The notes under the pieces are model-generated. The model searched no databases, was not told the origin of the DNA, and saw only the letters and a program-made list of their open reading frames with translations. Made by a program: the position numbers and the translations under genes. From Paracoccaceae bacterium (GTDB lineage Bacteria > Pseudomonadota > Alphaproteobacteria > Rhodobacterales > Rhodobacteraceae), in contig JANSXZ010000030.1 in NCBI GenBank assembly GCA_024742705.1, positions 1 through 34,610 of the forward strand: 34,610 nt of DNA, written 5' to 3'. The first letter of the stretch is position 1, and each line of letters begins with the position of its first letter. Shown piece after piece: positions 16,351 through 24,319 of the stretch.

Positions 16351-17202
16351 ATGTCGAGCATACTGACTAACAACGGCGCCATGGTTGCGTTGCAGACGCT
16401 GAAATCCATCAACATGAACCTGGAAAAGACCCAGAACGCCATTTCCACCGGAAAGGACATCGCCACCGCCAAAGACGGATCCGCCATCTTCGCGATTTCC
16501 AAGGTGATGGAATCCGATGTTGCCGGTTTCGAGGCGATCTCGGATTCGCTGTCGCTGGGGGAATCCACGGTGGCCGTTGCTTCCGCCGGTGCCGAGCAGA
16601 TCGTCGAGGTTCTGACCGAGATGAAGGCGCTGGCCGTCTCGGCCACCAGCGAGAACGCCGATTTCGACAAGATCCAGGCGGAAATGGAAGCTTTGGGTGC
16701 ACAGGTGGATTCGATCACCACCGCCGCGCAGTTCAATGGCGCCAATCTTCTGGCCGATGACGTGGACGGAAACGGCGCCACCAGCCTGTCGGTCCTTTCG
16801 TCGCTGGACCGTTCGGGTGCCACAACCGTGACCCCGGCCACCATCACAGTGGACACCGTTGATTTCACCACCAACATCGACGTCGACTCTGGCGGCGATC
16901 TGACCGTGATCGCCGATGTGTCGACGGCGGGCACCGCCCTGGCCGAACTCGAGGTGTTCTTGCAGACCGCCATCGACGGAGCGGCAGCTCTTGGTGCGGC
17001 CGCCAGCCGCATCAGCGATCAGAAGGGCTTTGTCAGCAAGCTGACCGACGCCATGAAATCGGGGATCGGTACGCTGGTCGATACGGATATGGAGGCGGCG
17101 TCGGCCAAGCTTCAGTCGTTGCAGACACAGCAGCAGCTTGGGGTGCAGGCATTGTCCATCGCCAACCAGGCACCGCAGACCATCCTGTCGCTGTTCCGGT
17201 AA
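16351..17202 (+). CDS. fliC: Flagellin
   Basis: A 283-residue filament subunit, exported through the flagellum. The N-terminal D0/D1 helices (SSILTNNGAMVALQTLKSINMNLEKTQ cut by ISTGKDIATAKD) and the C-terminal helices (SLQTQQQLGVQALSIANQ, ending SLFR) match short alphaproteobacterial flagellins. The central variable region (about residues 130-200) is only a small threonine/valine-rich insert, so the outer D2/D3 domains are nearly absent. ATG 16351 has AAGGAAA upstream. A strong hairpin follows the stop, and flaF and flbT come next, the usual trio for flagellin synthesis control. Confidence 0.93.
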   Translation: MSSILTNNGAMVALQTLKSINMNLEKTQNAISTGKDIATAKDGSAIFAISKVMESDVAGFEAISDSLSLGESTVAVASAGAEQIVEVLTEMKALAVSATSENADFDKIQAEMEALGAQVDSITTAAQFNGANLLADDVDGNGATSLSVLSSLDRSGATTVTPATITVDTVDFTTNIDVDSGGDLTVIADVSTAGTALAELEVFLQTAIDGAAALGAAASRISDQKGFVSKLTDAMKSGIGTLVDTDMEAASAKLQSLQTQQQLGVQALSIANQAPQTILSLFR

Positions 17203-17209
17203 GGGACCC

Positions 17210-17239
17210 TGGCCAGAGCGTGACAGCGCGCTCTGGCCA
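17210..17239 (+). terminator. Hairpin after flagellin
   Basis: An 11-bp perfect stem (TGGCCAGAGCG / CGCTCTGGCCA) with an 8-nt loop starts 8 bp after the flagellin stop. There is no run of T, but stem strength suggests termination or a 3' barrier that makes flagellin mRNA more abundant than flaF-flbT. Confidence 0.7.
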
Positions 17240-17276
17240 ACTGTTCTGAAATTCGGTTAACACACGAGGGTTGGAC

Positions 17277-17648
17277 GTGAATGCCACAATGAAAGCGCGC
17301 CGCGCTTATTCTGCGGTCGGCTCGCCCATGCGGTCGGCGCGCAGTGTCGAATACGAGGCGGTTGCGCGCATAACGCATCGCATGCGCGAAGCGGCGCTGG
17401 GCGGCCGAAAGGACTTCCCGGCATTGGTTGCCGCGCTGCGCGAAAACAAGCGCCTCTGGACGATTTTCCTCGTTGATCTGGCGGACAGTGAAAATGGCCT
17501 GCCGCCGGATTTGAAGGCGCGGCTTATCTATCTGGCCGAATTCACCTTTGAACACACCAGCAAGGTTCTGGCGCGCAAGGAATCGGTTGCGCCCTTGCTT
17601 GAGGTAAACGCCGCGATCATGCGCGGCCTGCGGAACAAGGTGGGTTGA
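17277..17648 (+). CDS. flaF: Flagellar biosynthesis regulator FlaF
   Basis: A 123-residue cytoplasmic protein of the FlaF family, required in alphaproteobacteria for flagellin translation and secretion. The N-terminal KARRAYSAVG and the helical core VEYEAVARITHRM, then LRENKRLWTIFLVDLAD, LPPDLKARLIYLAEFT and a C-terminal VNAAIMRGL are family marks. The start is GTG 17277 with GAGGG 6 nt upstream; the TTG two codons earlier abuts that site and is unlikely. It is separated from flbT by 2 bp. Confidence 0.9.
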   Translation: MNATMKARRAYSAVGSPMRSARSVEYEAVARITHRMREAALGGRKDFPALVAALRENKRLWTIFLVDLADSENGLPPDLKARLIYLAEFTFEHTSKVLARKESVAPLLEVNAAIMRGLRNKVG

Positions 17649-17650
17649 AG

Positions 17651-18052
17651 ATGAGTGGACTGGTGCTGAAACTGGGGCCGAAGGAACGGGTTCTGATAAA
17701 TGGCGCGGTGATCGAAAACGGAGATCGGCGCAGTCGATTGTCGATCGTGACGCCCGACGCCCATATCTTGCGGCTGCGGGATGCGATACATCCCGAAGAG
17801 GCGAACACGCCGGTGCGCCGCGCCTGCTATGCGGCGCAGTTGGTCCTTTCGGGCGACGCGGGCCCCGGCGAGGCGCGCAGATTGCTGTTGCAGCACATCG
17901 AACAACTTTCGCAGGTGTTCACCGATCCGGACAGCAAGGTTCTGCTTGCGGATGCCACACATGCGCTGATCGACGATCGGCATTATCAATGCATGAAGGC
18001 CCTGCGCGGGCTCTTGCCCCGCGAGGAGCGTTTGATGGCGGCGGCGAAATGA
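17651..18052 (+). CDS. flbT: Flagellin mRNA regulator FlbT
   Basis: A 133-residue RNA-binding post-transcriptional regulator of flagellin. Family features: LVLKLGPKERVLINGAVIENGDR at the N-terminus, then AQLVLSGD and a helical C-terminal half with LLLQHIEQLSQVF, ALIDDRHYQCMKALRGLLPREE. ATG 17651 is preferred over TTG 17645 because of GGTGGG 6 nt upstream. It overlaps the following gene by 4 bp (ATGA). Its likely target is the flagellin leader in this window. Confidence 0.92.
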   Translation: MSGLVLKLGPKERVLINGAVIENGDRRSRLSIVTPDAHILRLRDAIHPEEANTPVRRACYAAQLVLSGDAGPGEARRLLLQHIEQLSQVFTDPDSKVLLADATHALIDDRHYQCMKALRGLLPREERLMAAAK

Positions 18053-18843
18053 GCTTTCAACCGATCGTGCCGGCTTCGGGAATCGTCGGCTGGAAGTTCC
18101 TGCAACGGACCTACGACCAACAGGTCGAAACCTTCTCCGACAGTGCGCGTTTGAAACGCGACGCAGACTATTTTGCCGAACGGATTGGATCGGTGACTAC
18201 CGCGTCGGACCTGGTTTCGGACCGGCGCCTGCTTCGGGTCGCGCTGGGCGCGTTCGGATTGGAAGAGGATATCGACAGCAAGGCATTCGTTCAGAAGATT
18301 CTGTCGGACGGGACGGACAGCCGGGATGCCCTGGCGCGGCGCTTGTCCGACGAACGGTACACACGGTTCAGCGATGCCTTCGGTTTTGGCTCGGGGCAGA
18401 CGCTGCAAACCGGACGAGCCGGCTTTGCAGCTGAAATCGTTGAACAGTTCACACTGCAATCGTTCGAGGCGGCGGTCGGAGATCAGGACGAATCCATGCG
18501 CGTTGCGCTGTATGCGCTTCGCGAGCTTGAGATCATCGCAGACAAGGGGTCGAGCGACCGCGCTCAATGGTTCACATTGATGAGCTTGCCCCCACTGCGG
18601 GAACTCTTCGAAACCGCATTGGGGTTCCCGTCTGAATTCAACCAGCTGGATGTTGAAAAACAACAGGATATCTTTCGCGAAAAGTCGCGGCGGGTGTTCG
18701 GGACCGACAAGATATCCGAGTTGCTGGCGCCGGATCGCCAGGAAAAACTGATCAACACATACCTGGCGCGCGAACAGATCAACACTTTTCGCAACGTGAC
18801 CTCCAGCGCTGCAATTGCGCTGACCCTGCTCCAGGGAGCCTGA
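18049..18843 (+). CDS. DUF1217-type flagellar-cluster protein
   Basis: A 264-residue soluble protein of the DUF1217 type, found in alphaproteobacterial flagellar loci; its molecular role is not established to my knowledge. The start MSFQPIVPASGIVGWKFLQRT, and the pattern FSDSARLKRDADYFAERIG with repeated helical segments (SDRRLLRVALGAFGLEEDI), are typical. It looks largely helical, without signal peptide or membrane segment. ATG 18049 overlaps flbT, so the two are coupled. It ends 3 bp from the convergent fliI gene. The N-terminus resembles those of exported axial proteins, so a secreted structural role is possible but unproven. Confidence 0.75.
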   Translation: MSFQPIVPASGIVGWKFLQRTYDQQVETFSDSARLKRDADYFAERIGSVTTASDLVSDRRLLRVALGAFGLEEDIDSKAFVQKILSDGTDSRDALARRLSDERYTRFSDAFGFGSGQTLQTGRAGFAAEIVEQFTLQSFEAAVGDQDESMRVALYALRELEIIADKGSSDRAQWFTLMSLPPLRELFETALGFPSEFNQLDVEKQQDIFREKSRRVFGTDKISELLAPDRQEKLINTYLAREQINTFRNVTSSAAIALTLLQGA

Positions 18844-18846
18844 TTT

Positions 18847-20181
18847 TCAGCGTGATGTGGCCCGCGCGCGGCGCAAGATCAGGTTCAGCCGGTCGAAACT
18901 GGCCTGAACCGAAGTGTCGTCGCTGCGCGCCAGAAAGGCGTCCAGATCGCTCCAGATCCGTATAGCCTGATCTACGACCGGATCCGACCCGTCAACATAA
19001 AGCCCTGCCTTGATCATCAGTTGCGATTGCTCATAAGCGCCCAGAAGATGGCGCGCTTCGCTCAAAAGCACGTTCTCCGCTGCGCTGGCGGCTTCGGGCA
19101 AACTGCGCGACACTGAACGAAGCAGATTGATTGCGGGATATCGTCCGCGTTCGGCGATCTCGCGGTCGAGCACAAGGTGCCCGTCGAGAACGCCGCGCAG
19201 AATGTCGGCGACAGGCTCGTCCATATCCGACCCGGCGACCAGAACGCTGAAAACCGCCGTTATGTTGCCCATATCGGATTGGCCCGGCCCGGCCCTTTCG
19301 CACAGGGTCATGATTTCATGCGACGTTGAAGGCGGATACCCGCGCAAGGCGGGGGCTTCACCGGCTGCGACGGCGATCTCACGATGCGCTTCGGCGAAAC
19401 GGGTGACCGAATCCGCCAGTAGCAGAACATTCTGTCCGGCATCGCGAAAGAATTCCGCCACGGTCATCGCGGCCCATGCGCAGCGTCGCCGCGTGAGGGC
19501 CGATTCGTCCGATGTGGCCGCCACCACGACCGACCGCGCCATGCCTTCCGGCCCCAGTGTGTCGCGGACGAATTGCCCCAATTCGCGGCCGCGTTCACCG
19601 ATCATCGCGACAACGACGACATCCGCCTCCATGTGGCGCGCCAGGTGCGCCAGAAGCCGGGATTTGCCGACGCCCGAGCCGGCGAACAGGCCCACCCTCT
19701 GGCCTGTCACGATGGGCAGGAACGTATTGGTGACGGCAAGGCCCGTGTCGATGCGAGAACCGAGGCCGCGGCGGCGGGCCGCGGGTGGCGGCGTGGCGCG
19801 GAGTGGTTGTGAAACAGCGCCTTTCATCAATGGCTTGCCGTCCAGCGGGCGGCCCGAAGGATCGACGATGCGGCCGATCCATGCAGTCGAAGGCGCCAGC
19901 CGCGAGGCCCCCTGAGCAAGCGCCGCGCGGTCCCCGATCGCCACGCCGACGGGCGCGGTTTCAGGCAGTACGATCGCATCGGTTTCGGTGATCTGCACGA
20001 TCTCGCCATCCAGTGCCGGGGCGCCGCGCCGATGCAGGGTGATGCGGTCGCCGAGGCGCGCATGTTGCAACAGGCCCGACAAATGCACCGCGCCCGCTCT
20101 GATCATGCTGACCCGCCCGACGGGCCGGGATTTCGGTATGGCCATGATGCCGCGTGCGACGCCTTCGATTTCGGTTTTCAT
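18847..20181 (-). CDS. fliI: Flagellum-specific ATPase FliI
   Basis: A 444-residue ATPase of the flagellar type III export apparatus, related to F1 beta subunits. Walker A is AGSGVGKS (K173), the catalytic glutamate region is MIGERGRELGQF, Walker B is NVLLLADSVTRFAEAHREIA, and GYPPSTSHEIMTLCERAG is the FliI family block. The start is ATG 20181, with AAAGG about 8 nt upstream; a longer reading to 20361 would run through divergent flgB. It stands alone on the minus strand, without its usual partners fliH and fliJ, and converges on the DUF1217 gene. Confidence 0.93.
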   Translation of the reverse strand: MKTEIEGVARGIMAIPKSRPVGRVSMIRAGAVHLSGLLQHARLGDRITLHRRGAPALDGEIVQITETDAIVLPETAPVGVAIGDRAALAQGASRLAPSTAWIGRIVDPSGRPLDGKPLMKGAVSQPLRATPPPAARRRGLGSRIDTGLAVTNTFLPIVTGQRVGLFAGSGVGKSRLLAHLARHMEADVVVVAMIGERGRELGQFVRDTLGPEGMARSVVVAATSDESALTRRRCAWAAMTVAEFFRDAGQNVLLLADSVTRFAEAHREIAVAAGEAPALRGYPPSTSHEIMTLCERAGPGQSDMGNITAVFSVLVAGSDMDEPVADILRGVLDGHLVLDREIAERGRYPAINLLRSVSRSLPEAASAAENVLLSEARHLLGAYEQSQLMIKAGLYVDGSDPVVDQAIRIWSDLDAFLARSDDTSVQASFDRLNLILRRARATSR

Positions 20182-20231
20182 ATCGTTGCCTTTCGCAGGT
20201 GTTCTGAAAACCCTTTCTAAAGGAATCGCAG

Positions 20232-20246
20232 TTAAGCCTTGGTTGA
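20232..20246. promoter_or_regulatory. Candidate CtrA-like site, fliI/flgB divergent promoter
   Basis: TTAA-N7-TTGA lies in the 88-bp gap between divergent fliI and flgB, 24 bp upstream of flgB. This is the best of three CtrA-like matches in the flagellar cluster, since CtrA recognises TTAA-N7-TTAA. It could serve both genes. Confidence 0.4.
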
Positions 20247-20269
20247 AATCGATCGAGGGAGAAGCCCCG

Positions 20270-20656
20270 ATGTTCAAGAACCTGGATTTGTTCAAGATGG
20301 CGCACGCAATGGCGGTGCATGCAGGCACGCGCCAGGCGTTGATATCGCAGAATGTCGCCAACGCCGATACGCCCGGTTATGCGGCGCGCGATCTCTTGCC
20401 TTTCGCGCAAACCTACCGTGACGCAGGCGGCGGCCCTGGCCTCAGGGCAACGCGGGGCGCCCATTTGACCGGGCAGGCCGACATACCGATGCTGCTGGTG
20501 GAAACCCGCGCCACAACCGCCGACATGAATGAAAACACTGTTTCGGTGGAAGACCAGATGCTGAACGCCGTCGGTGCGAAACGTCAGCATGACCGGGCAC
20601 TGGCAATCTACAAATCATCGCTCAGCATTCTGCGCACCAGCATCCGAACGAATTGA
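20270..20656 (+). CDS. flgB: Flagellar proximal rod protein FlgB
   Basis: A 128-residue rod protein. The N-terminal rod signature is HAGTRQALISQNVANADTPGYAARD (about residues 17-41) and the C-terminal helix VEDQMLNAVGAKRQHDRALAIYKSSL is the FlgB pattern. GAGGGAGA precedes ATG 20270. It opens the long plus-strand operon flgB-flgC-fliE-fliQ-flgF-flgG-flgA-flgH-fliL. An in-frame reading extends upstream, but it runs into fliI and has no ribosome site. Confidence 0.93.
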   Translation: MFKNLDLFKMAHAMAVHAGTRQALISQNVANADTPGYAARDLLPFAQTYRDAGGGPGLRATRGAHLTGQADIPMLLVETRATTADMNENTVSVEDQMLNAVGAKRQHDRALAIYKSSLSILRTSIRTN

Positions 20657-20667
20657 GGGTACAAATC

Positions 20668-21060
20668 ATGAACGAATTTTCCAAGGCCCTGTCGGTATCT
20701 TCCAGCGCGCTGAAGGCGCAGGCAACCCGGCTGCGGCATGTGTCGGAAAACATCTCGAACGTCGACACGCCGGGCTATCGGCGCAAGACCGTGTCCTTCC
20801 GCACCGAAGTTGGCGTGCAAGGGGCCGTCAATTCCGTTTCGGTCGGGCCGGTGCGCCTGGATCGCAGCGAGCTCGAGCGGATCTACGACCCCAGCCATCC
20901 TCTGGCCGACGCAGCAGGCAACTATGATGGATCTAACGTCGATCTGATCATTGAAATCGCCGACGCCCGCGAGGCGCAGCGCAGCTATGAGGCCAATCTG
21001 AAAATGTTCGACCAGGCGCGGCAGATGTCGTCGGGCCTGATGGAGTTACTGCGAAAGTAA
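20668..21060 (+). CDS. flgC: Flagellar proximal rod protein FlgC
   Basis: A 130-residue rod protein. The N-terminal motif is LRHVSENISNVDTPGYRRKTVSF and the C-terminal signature is VDLIIEIADAREAQRSYEANLKMFDQARQM, standard for FlgC. ATG 20668 has GAGGG 8 nt upstream, 11 bp after flgB. Exported to the periplasm without a signal peptide, it builds the rod with FlgB, FlgF, FlgG and FliE, all encoded nearby. Confidence 0.94.
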   Translation: MNEFSKALSVSSSALKAQATRLRHVSENISNVDTPGYRRKTVSFRTEVGVQGAVNSVSVGPVRLDRSELERIYDPSHPLADAAGNYDGSNVDLIIEIADAREAQRSYEANLKMFDQARQMSSGLMELLRK

Positions 21061-21072
21061 AGGAGATCCAGA

Positions 21073-21363
21073 ATGGATATTCGCTCAATCACAGCGGCGG
21101 GAAAATACGCCGCATCCCGTGCCGCCACCGAACCGGAACAGGGTCTGGCAACCGTCACGGATACCATGCGCGACGCGGCGTCGGATTTCGCCTCCACGCT
21201 GAACGAGGCCGAGCAGACAGCCAAAGCCGCAATGATGGGCGATGCGGATCCGCACGCCCTGGTGCAGGCGCTGGCACAGACCGAAATCGCCGTCGAAACC
21301 GCGGTGACCGTGCGCAACAAGGTTGTCGAAGCGTATCAGGAAATCCTGCGCATGCCGGTCTGA
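21073..21363 (+). CDS. fliE: Flagellar hook-basal body protein FliE
   Basis: A 96-residue protein joining the MS ring to the rod. The C-terminal segment DPHALVQALAQTEIAVETAVTVRNKVVEAYQEILRMPV is the FliE signature; the N-terminus is a variable helix. AAAGGAG lies upstream of ATG 21073. It ends 1 bp before fliQ. Confidence 0.93.
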   Translation: MDIRSITAAGKYAASRAATEPEQGLATVTDTMRDAASDFASTLNEAEQTAKAAMMGDADPHALVQALAQTEIAVETAVTVRNKVVEAYQEILRMPV

Positions 21364-21364
21364 C

Positions 21365-21634
21365 ATGCTGGATGAAATGCTGTTCTTCGACACGTTGCGC
21401 CAGGGGCTCTGGGTGGCGGTTGTCATCTCGATTCCGATCCTCACGGTCGCCCTGATCGCAGGCCTTGTGGTTGGTCTGTTTCAGGCACTGACGTCGATCC
21501 AGGAAATGACTCTGACCTTCGTGCCGAAACTCGCCGCGATCGTGATCGTGTTCTGGGTTTCGATGGGCTTCATGACCCAAACGCTGGTTTCATTTTTCCA
21601 CGGCCGCATCGTGCCGCTCATCATTGGAGGGTAA
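21365..21634 (+). CDS. fliQ: Flagellar export gate protein FliQ
   Basis: An 89-residue membrane protein with two helices (about residues 15-37 and 52-75), forming the export gate with FliP and FliR. GLWVAVVISIPILTVALIAG then LVVGLFQALTSIQEMTLTFVPKL is diagnostic. It starts 1 bp after fliE; the overlap of its ribosome site with the fliE end implies coupling. fliP, fliR, flhA and flhB are not in the window. Confidence 0.94.
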   Translation: MLDEMLFFDTLRQGLWVAVVISIPILTVALIAGLVVGLFQALTSIQEMTLTFVPKLAAIVIVFWVSMGFMTQTLVSFFHGRIVPLIIGG

Positions 21635-21637
21635 CTC

Positions 21638-22351
21638 ATGGAAACTGCAGGATATGCCACCTTGTCGCGCCAGTCGGGCCTGATGCGCGAGATGCGCGTG
21701 GTGGCCAATAACATCGCCAATTCCGCGACCACCGGGTTCCGTCAGGAGGGTCTGGTCTTTGCCGAGTACGTCCAGAAGGTTGACGACGGGTCTTCGGTTT
21801 CGATGGCGGATGCCCGGGCCCGCGGCACATCGATGCTGCAGGGCGCTCTGACACAGACCGGCGGTTCGTTTGATCTGGCGATCAACGGTCCAGGGTTTTT
21901 CCTGGTGTTGACCCCGGGTGGCGAACGTCTGACCCGCGCCGGAAATTTCAGCCCGAACGCCGCCGGCGATCTGGTTACGGCAGATGGGTTTCAGGTGCTG
22001 GACGCGGGCGGTGCTCCGGTTTTCGTTCCGGCCAATGCCGGCGCGCTCATGGTGGCCGCGGATGGCTCGATCAGCGTTGAAGGCCAGCCGATCGGGCAGA
22101 TTGGCCTTTTCACACCGGTGGATCCGGTGACGCTGCGCCGCGAGGACGGGGTGATGTTCAGCGCCGAGGGCGGATTTGACCCGGTGCCCGATCCGCAAAT
22201 CCTCCAGGGATTTCTCGAGGGGTCCAATGTCGATGCCGTTTCCCAGCTGGCACGGATGATCGAGATCCAGCGCGGCTATGAGATGGGCCAGAGTTTTCTC
22301 GAAACCGAAGATCAACGCATTCGCGAGGCAGTGAAGACACTGATCCGCTGA
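21638..22351 (+). CDS. flgF: Flagellar rod protein FlgF
   Basis: A 237-residue rod protein. It begins with a rod-type motif, MREMRVVANNIANSATTGFRQEG. The central ITGDLDLAI-like block (GSFDLAINGPGFFLVLTPGGERLTRAGNF) is shared with FlgG. The C-terminus, VDAVSQLARMIEIQRGYEMGQSFLETEDQRIREAVKTLIR, identifies FlgF. GGAGGG precedes ATG 21638, 3 bp after fliQ. Confidence 0.93.
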   Translation: METAGYATLSRQSGLMREMRVVANNIANSATTGFRQEGLVFAEYVQKVDDGSSVSMADARARGTSMLQGALTQTGGSFDLAINGPGFFLVLTPGGERLTRAGNFSPNAAGDLVTADGFQVLDAGGAPVFVPANAGALMVAADGSISVEGQPIGQIGLFTPVDPVTLRREDGVMFSAEGGFDPVPDPQILQGFLEGSNVDAVSQLARMIEIQRGYEMGQSFLETEDQRIREAVKTLIR

Positions 22352-22368
22352 TCCAGAAAGGAAATGAC

Positions 22369-23154
22369 ATGCGCGCCTTGAAAATCGCCGCGACCGGAAT
22401 GAGCGCCCAACAGATGCGGGTGGAGACGATTTCGAACAATCTCGCGAACATGAGCACGACGGGCTACAACGCGCGCCGGGCCGAGTTTGCCGATCTGCAT
22501 TATCAACAGGTTGCCCGGGCCGGTACGGTGAACGCGGCCGATGGAACGGTCTTGCCCACCGGTGTGCAGCTGGGGCTGGGTGTGCGCCCCAGTTCCGTGT
22601 CGGTCCAGATGGCGCAAGGCGCGCTTTCGAACACCGGCGGGGATCTGGATCTGGCGATCGATGGCAACGGCTTTCTGGAAGTGACACTGCCATCGGGCGC
22701 GGCGGCCTATACGCGCGACGGCGGGTTGAAACGTTCGGCCGAGGGGCTGGTTGTCACCTCCGACGGGTATCCCGTTTCGCCGGAGATCGTGATCCCGGAC
22801 GACGCGCGCAGCCTTTCGATCAATCCCGAGGGTGAAGTCTATGCCTATTTCGCCAATGCGCCCGAGGCCCAGCTTCTGGGCCAGTTCTCGCTGGCGGGTT
22901 TCTCCAACGCAAAGGGTCTTGAGGCGCTTGGCGGAAACCTCTTTTCAGAAACCGAAGCTTCCGGCCCGGCGCTCGTCTCGACGGCTGGCGACGATGGGCT
23001 GGGCACGCTGCGGCAAGGATATCTCGAAGACAGCTCCGTCGATGCCGTGCGCGAGGTGACCGAACTTATCGAGGCACAGCGTGGTTACGAAATGAATGCC
23101 AAGGTCATCTCGGCCGCCGATCAGATGATGGGCGCAACGACGCAGGTGCGGTGA
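22369..23154 (+). CDS. flgG: Flagellar distal rod protein FlgG
   Basis: A 261-residue distal rod protein, standard length for the family. It begins MRALKIAATGMSAQQMRVETISNNLANMSTTGYNARR and contains LSNTGGDLDLAIDGNGFLEVTLP. It ends SSVDAVREVTELIEAQRGYEMNAKVISAADQMM, all strongly conserved in FlgG. AAAGGAA lies upstream of ATG 22369. The stop overlaps the flgA start. Confidence 0.95.
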   Translation: MRALKIAATGMSAQQMRVETISNNLANMSTTGYNARRAEFADLHYQQVARAGTVNAADGTVLPTGVQLGLGVRPSSVSVQMAQGALSNTGGDLDLAIDGNGFLEVTLPSGAAAYTRDGGLKRSAEGLVVTSDGYPVSPEIVIPDDARSLSINPEGEVYAYFANAPEAQLLGQFSLAGFSNAKGLEALGGNLFSETEASGPALVSTAGDDGLGTLRQGYLEDSSVDAVREVTELIEAQRGYEMNAKVISAADQMMGATTQVR

Positions 23155-23567
23155 TGATCCGGGCATTTGCCATTCTTCTGCTTGTGCCGGTGGCGGCCCT
23201 CGCGGATGTCGTGGTTCCGGCGCGCACGATCCGTCCGGATACGGTGATCGGGGCCGCCGACGTTCTGTTGAAGTCGGCAACCATTGCCGGCGCACATTCG
23301 CGGCTGGAGGATGTGATCGGCCAGGAGGCGCGCGTTGCGCTTTATCCCGGTCGTCCCGTGCGTCGGGGCGATGTCGGACCGCCGGCGCTGGTCGAACGCA
23401 ATGCGATCGTGCCGCTGGTCTATCGCAGATCCGGGCTCGAGATCCTGACGGAAGGTCGGGCGCTGGGCCGGGGGGCGTCGGGCGAACGCATCAAGGTGAT
23501 GAACTTGTCGTCCCGCGGTACGGTCATGGGCCGTATCCACGCGGATGGCTCCATCCATGTGGATTGA
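23154..23567 (+). CDS. flgA: Flagellar P-ring assembly chaperone FlgA
   Basis: A 137-residue periplasmic chaperone for the P ring. A short signal peptide (residues 1-17, ending AALA) precedes the SAF-like domain: VVVPARTIRPDTVIGAADVLLK, ALYPGRPVRRGDV and ERIKVMNLSSRGTVMGRIHADGSI. I prefer ATG 23154 to the GTG one codon earlier because AGGTG spacing fits it better. This is the short FlgA form with no extra N-terminal domain. FlgI, the P-ring subunit, is not in the window. Confidence 0.88.
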   Translation: MIRAFAILLLVPVAALADVVVPARTIRPDTVIGAADVLLKSATIAGAHSRLEDVIGQEARVALYPGRPVRRGDVGPPALVERNAIVPLVYRRSGLEILTEGRALGRGASGERIKVMNLSSRGTVMGRIHADGSIHVD

Positions 23568-23578
23568 AGGATGAACCG

Positions 23579-24310
23579 ATGTTTCAAAAGCTGCTGCTCA
23601 TGACCGCTCTTCTGGGGATGACGGGCGCCTGTGCGCGTCTTGACCACGTCGGCCGCCCGCCGACTTTCACGCCCAATGCCGAAGGTGCCGAACATGTGGC
23701 GATGATGTCGCCAGGCCTGCCGGTGCGCATCGAAACGCGCAGCCCTGTCAGCGGGTCGTCGCTTTGGTCGGGCAACCGCCAGTCGCTGCTGGGCGACTGG
23801 CGCGCGATGCAGCGCGGCGACATCATGACGGTCGTGATCGAGATTGATGAGGAGGCGCAGATCTCCAATGACACCGCCCGCACGCGCAACGGCTCCGAGA
23901 GCTTGGGCATTCCGCAACTTCTGGGCTTGCCCCAGCGGCTCGACGAGAAACTGCCCGACGGCGCAAGCCTCGCCGACGCCGTGTCCATCGATTCGAGCAG
24001 CCGCAGCGGCGGCAGTGGCTCGGTGCGTCGCGAAGAACAACTGACGTTGCGTATCGCGGCTACGGTGGTGGATGTGTTGCCCAACGGCGTGTTGCGGATC
24101 GCCGGCTCGCAGGAGTTGCGGGTCAACTTCGAGATGCGCGAGCTTTCGGTTTCGGGTTTCGTGCGGCCCGAAGACGTTTCGCGCCGCAACGAGATCACCT
24201 ACGACAAGATCGCCTCCGCGCGCGTGTCCTATGGCGGGCGTGGGCAGATCACGGATGTCCAGCAACCGCGCTACGGCCAGCAACTGCTGGATGTCATCTT
24301 GCCATTCTGA
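23579..24310 (+). CDS. flgH: Flagellar L-ring lipoprotein FlgH
   Basis: A 243-residue outer-membrane L-ring protein. The signal peptide ends in MTGAC, an acceptable lipobox, with the lipidated cysteine at about residue 18. Family blocks include GSLW-like SGSSLWSGNRQSLLGD, RGDIMTVVIEIDEEAQISN, NGVLRIAGSQELRVNFEMR and the C-terminal SARVSYGGRGQITDVQQPRYGQQLLDVILPF. The start is ATG 23579 with AAGGA 7 nt upstream; the TTG five codons earlier lacks a suitable site. It is flanked by flgA and fliL. Confidence 0.94.
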   Translation: MFQKLLLMTALLGMTGACARLDHVGRPPTFTPNAEGAEHVAMMSPGLPVRIETRSPVSGSSLWSGNRQSLLGDWRAMQRGDIMTVVIEIDEEAQISNDTARTRNGSESLGIPQLLGLPQRLDEKLPDGASLADAVSIDSSSRSGGSGSVRREEQLTLRIAATVVDVLPNGVLRIAGSQELRVNFEMRELSVSGFVRPEDVSRRNEITYDKIASARVSYGGRGQITDVQQPRYGQQLLDVILPF

Positions 24311-24319
24311 GGAAACCCA

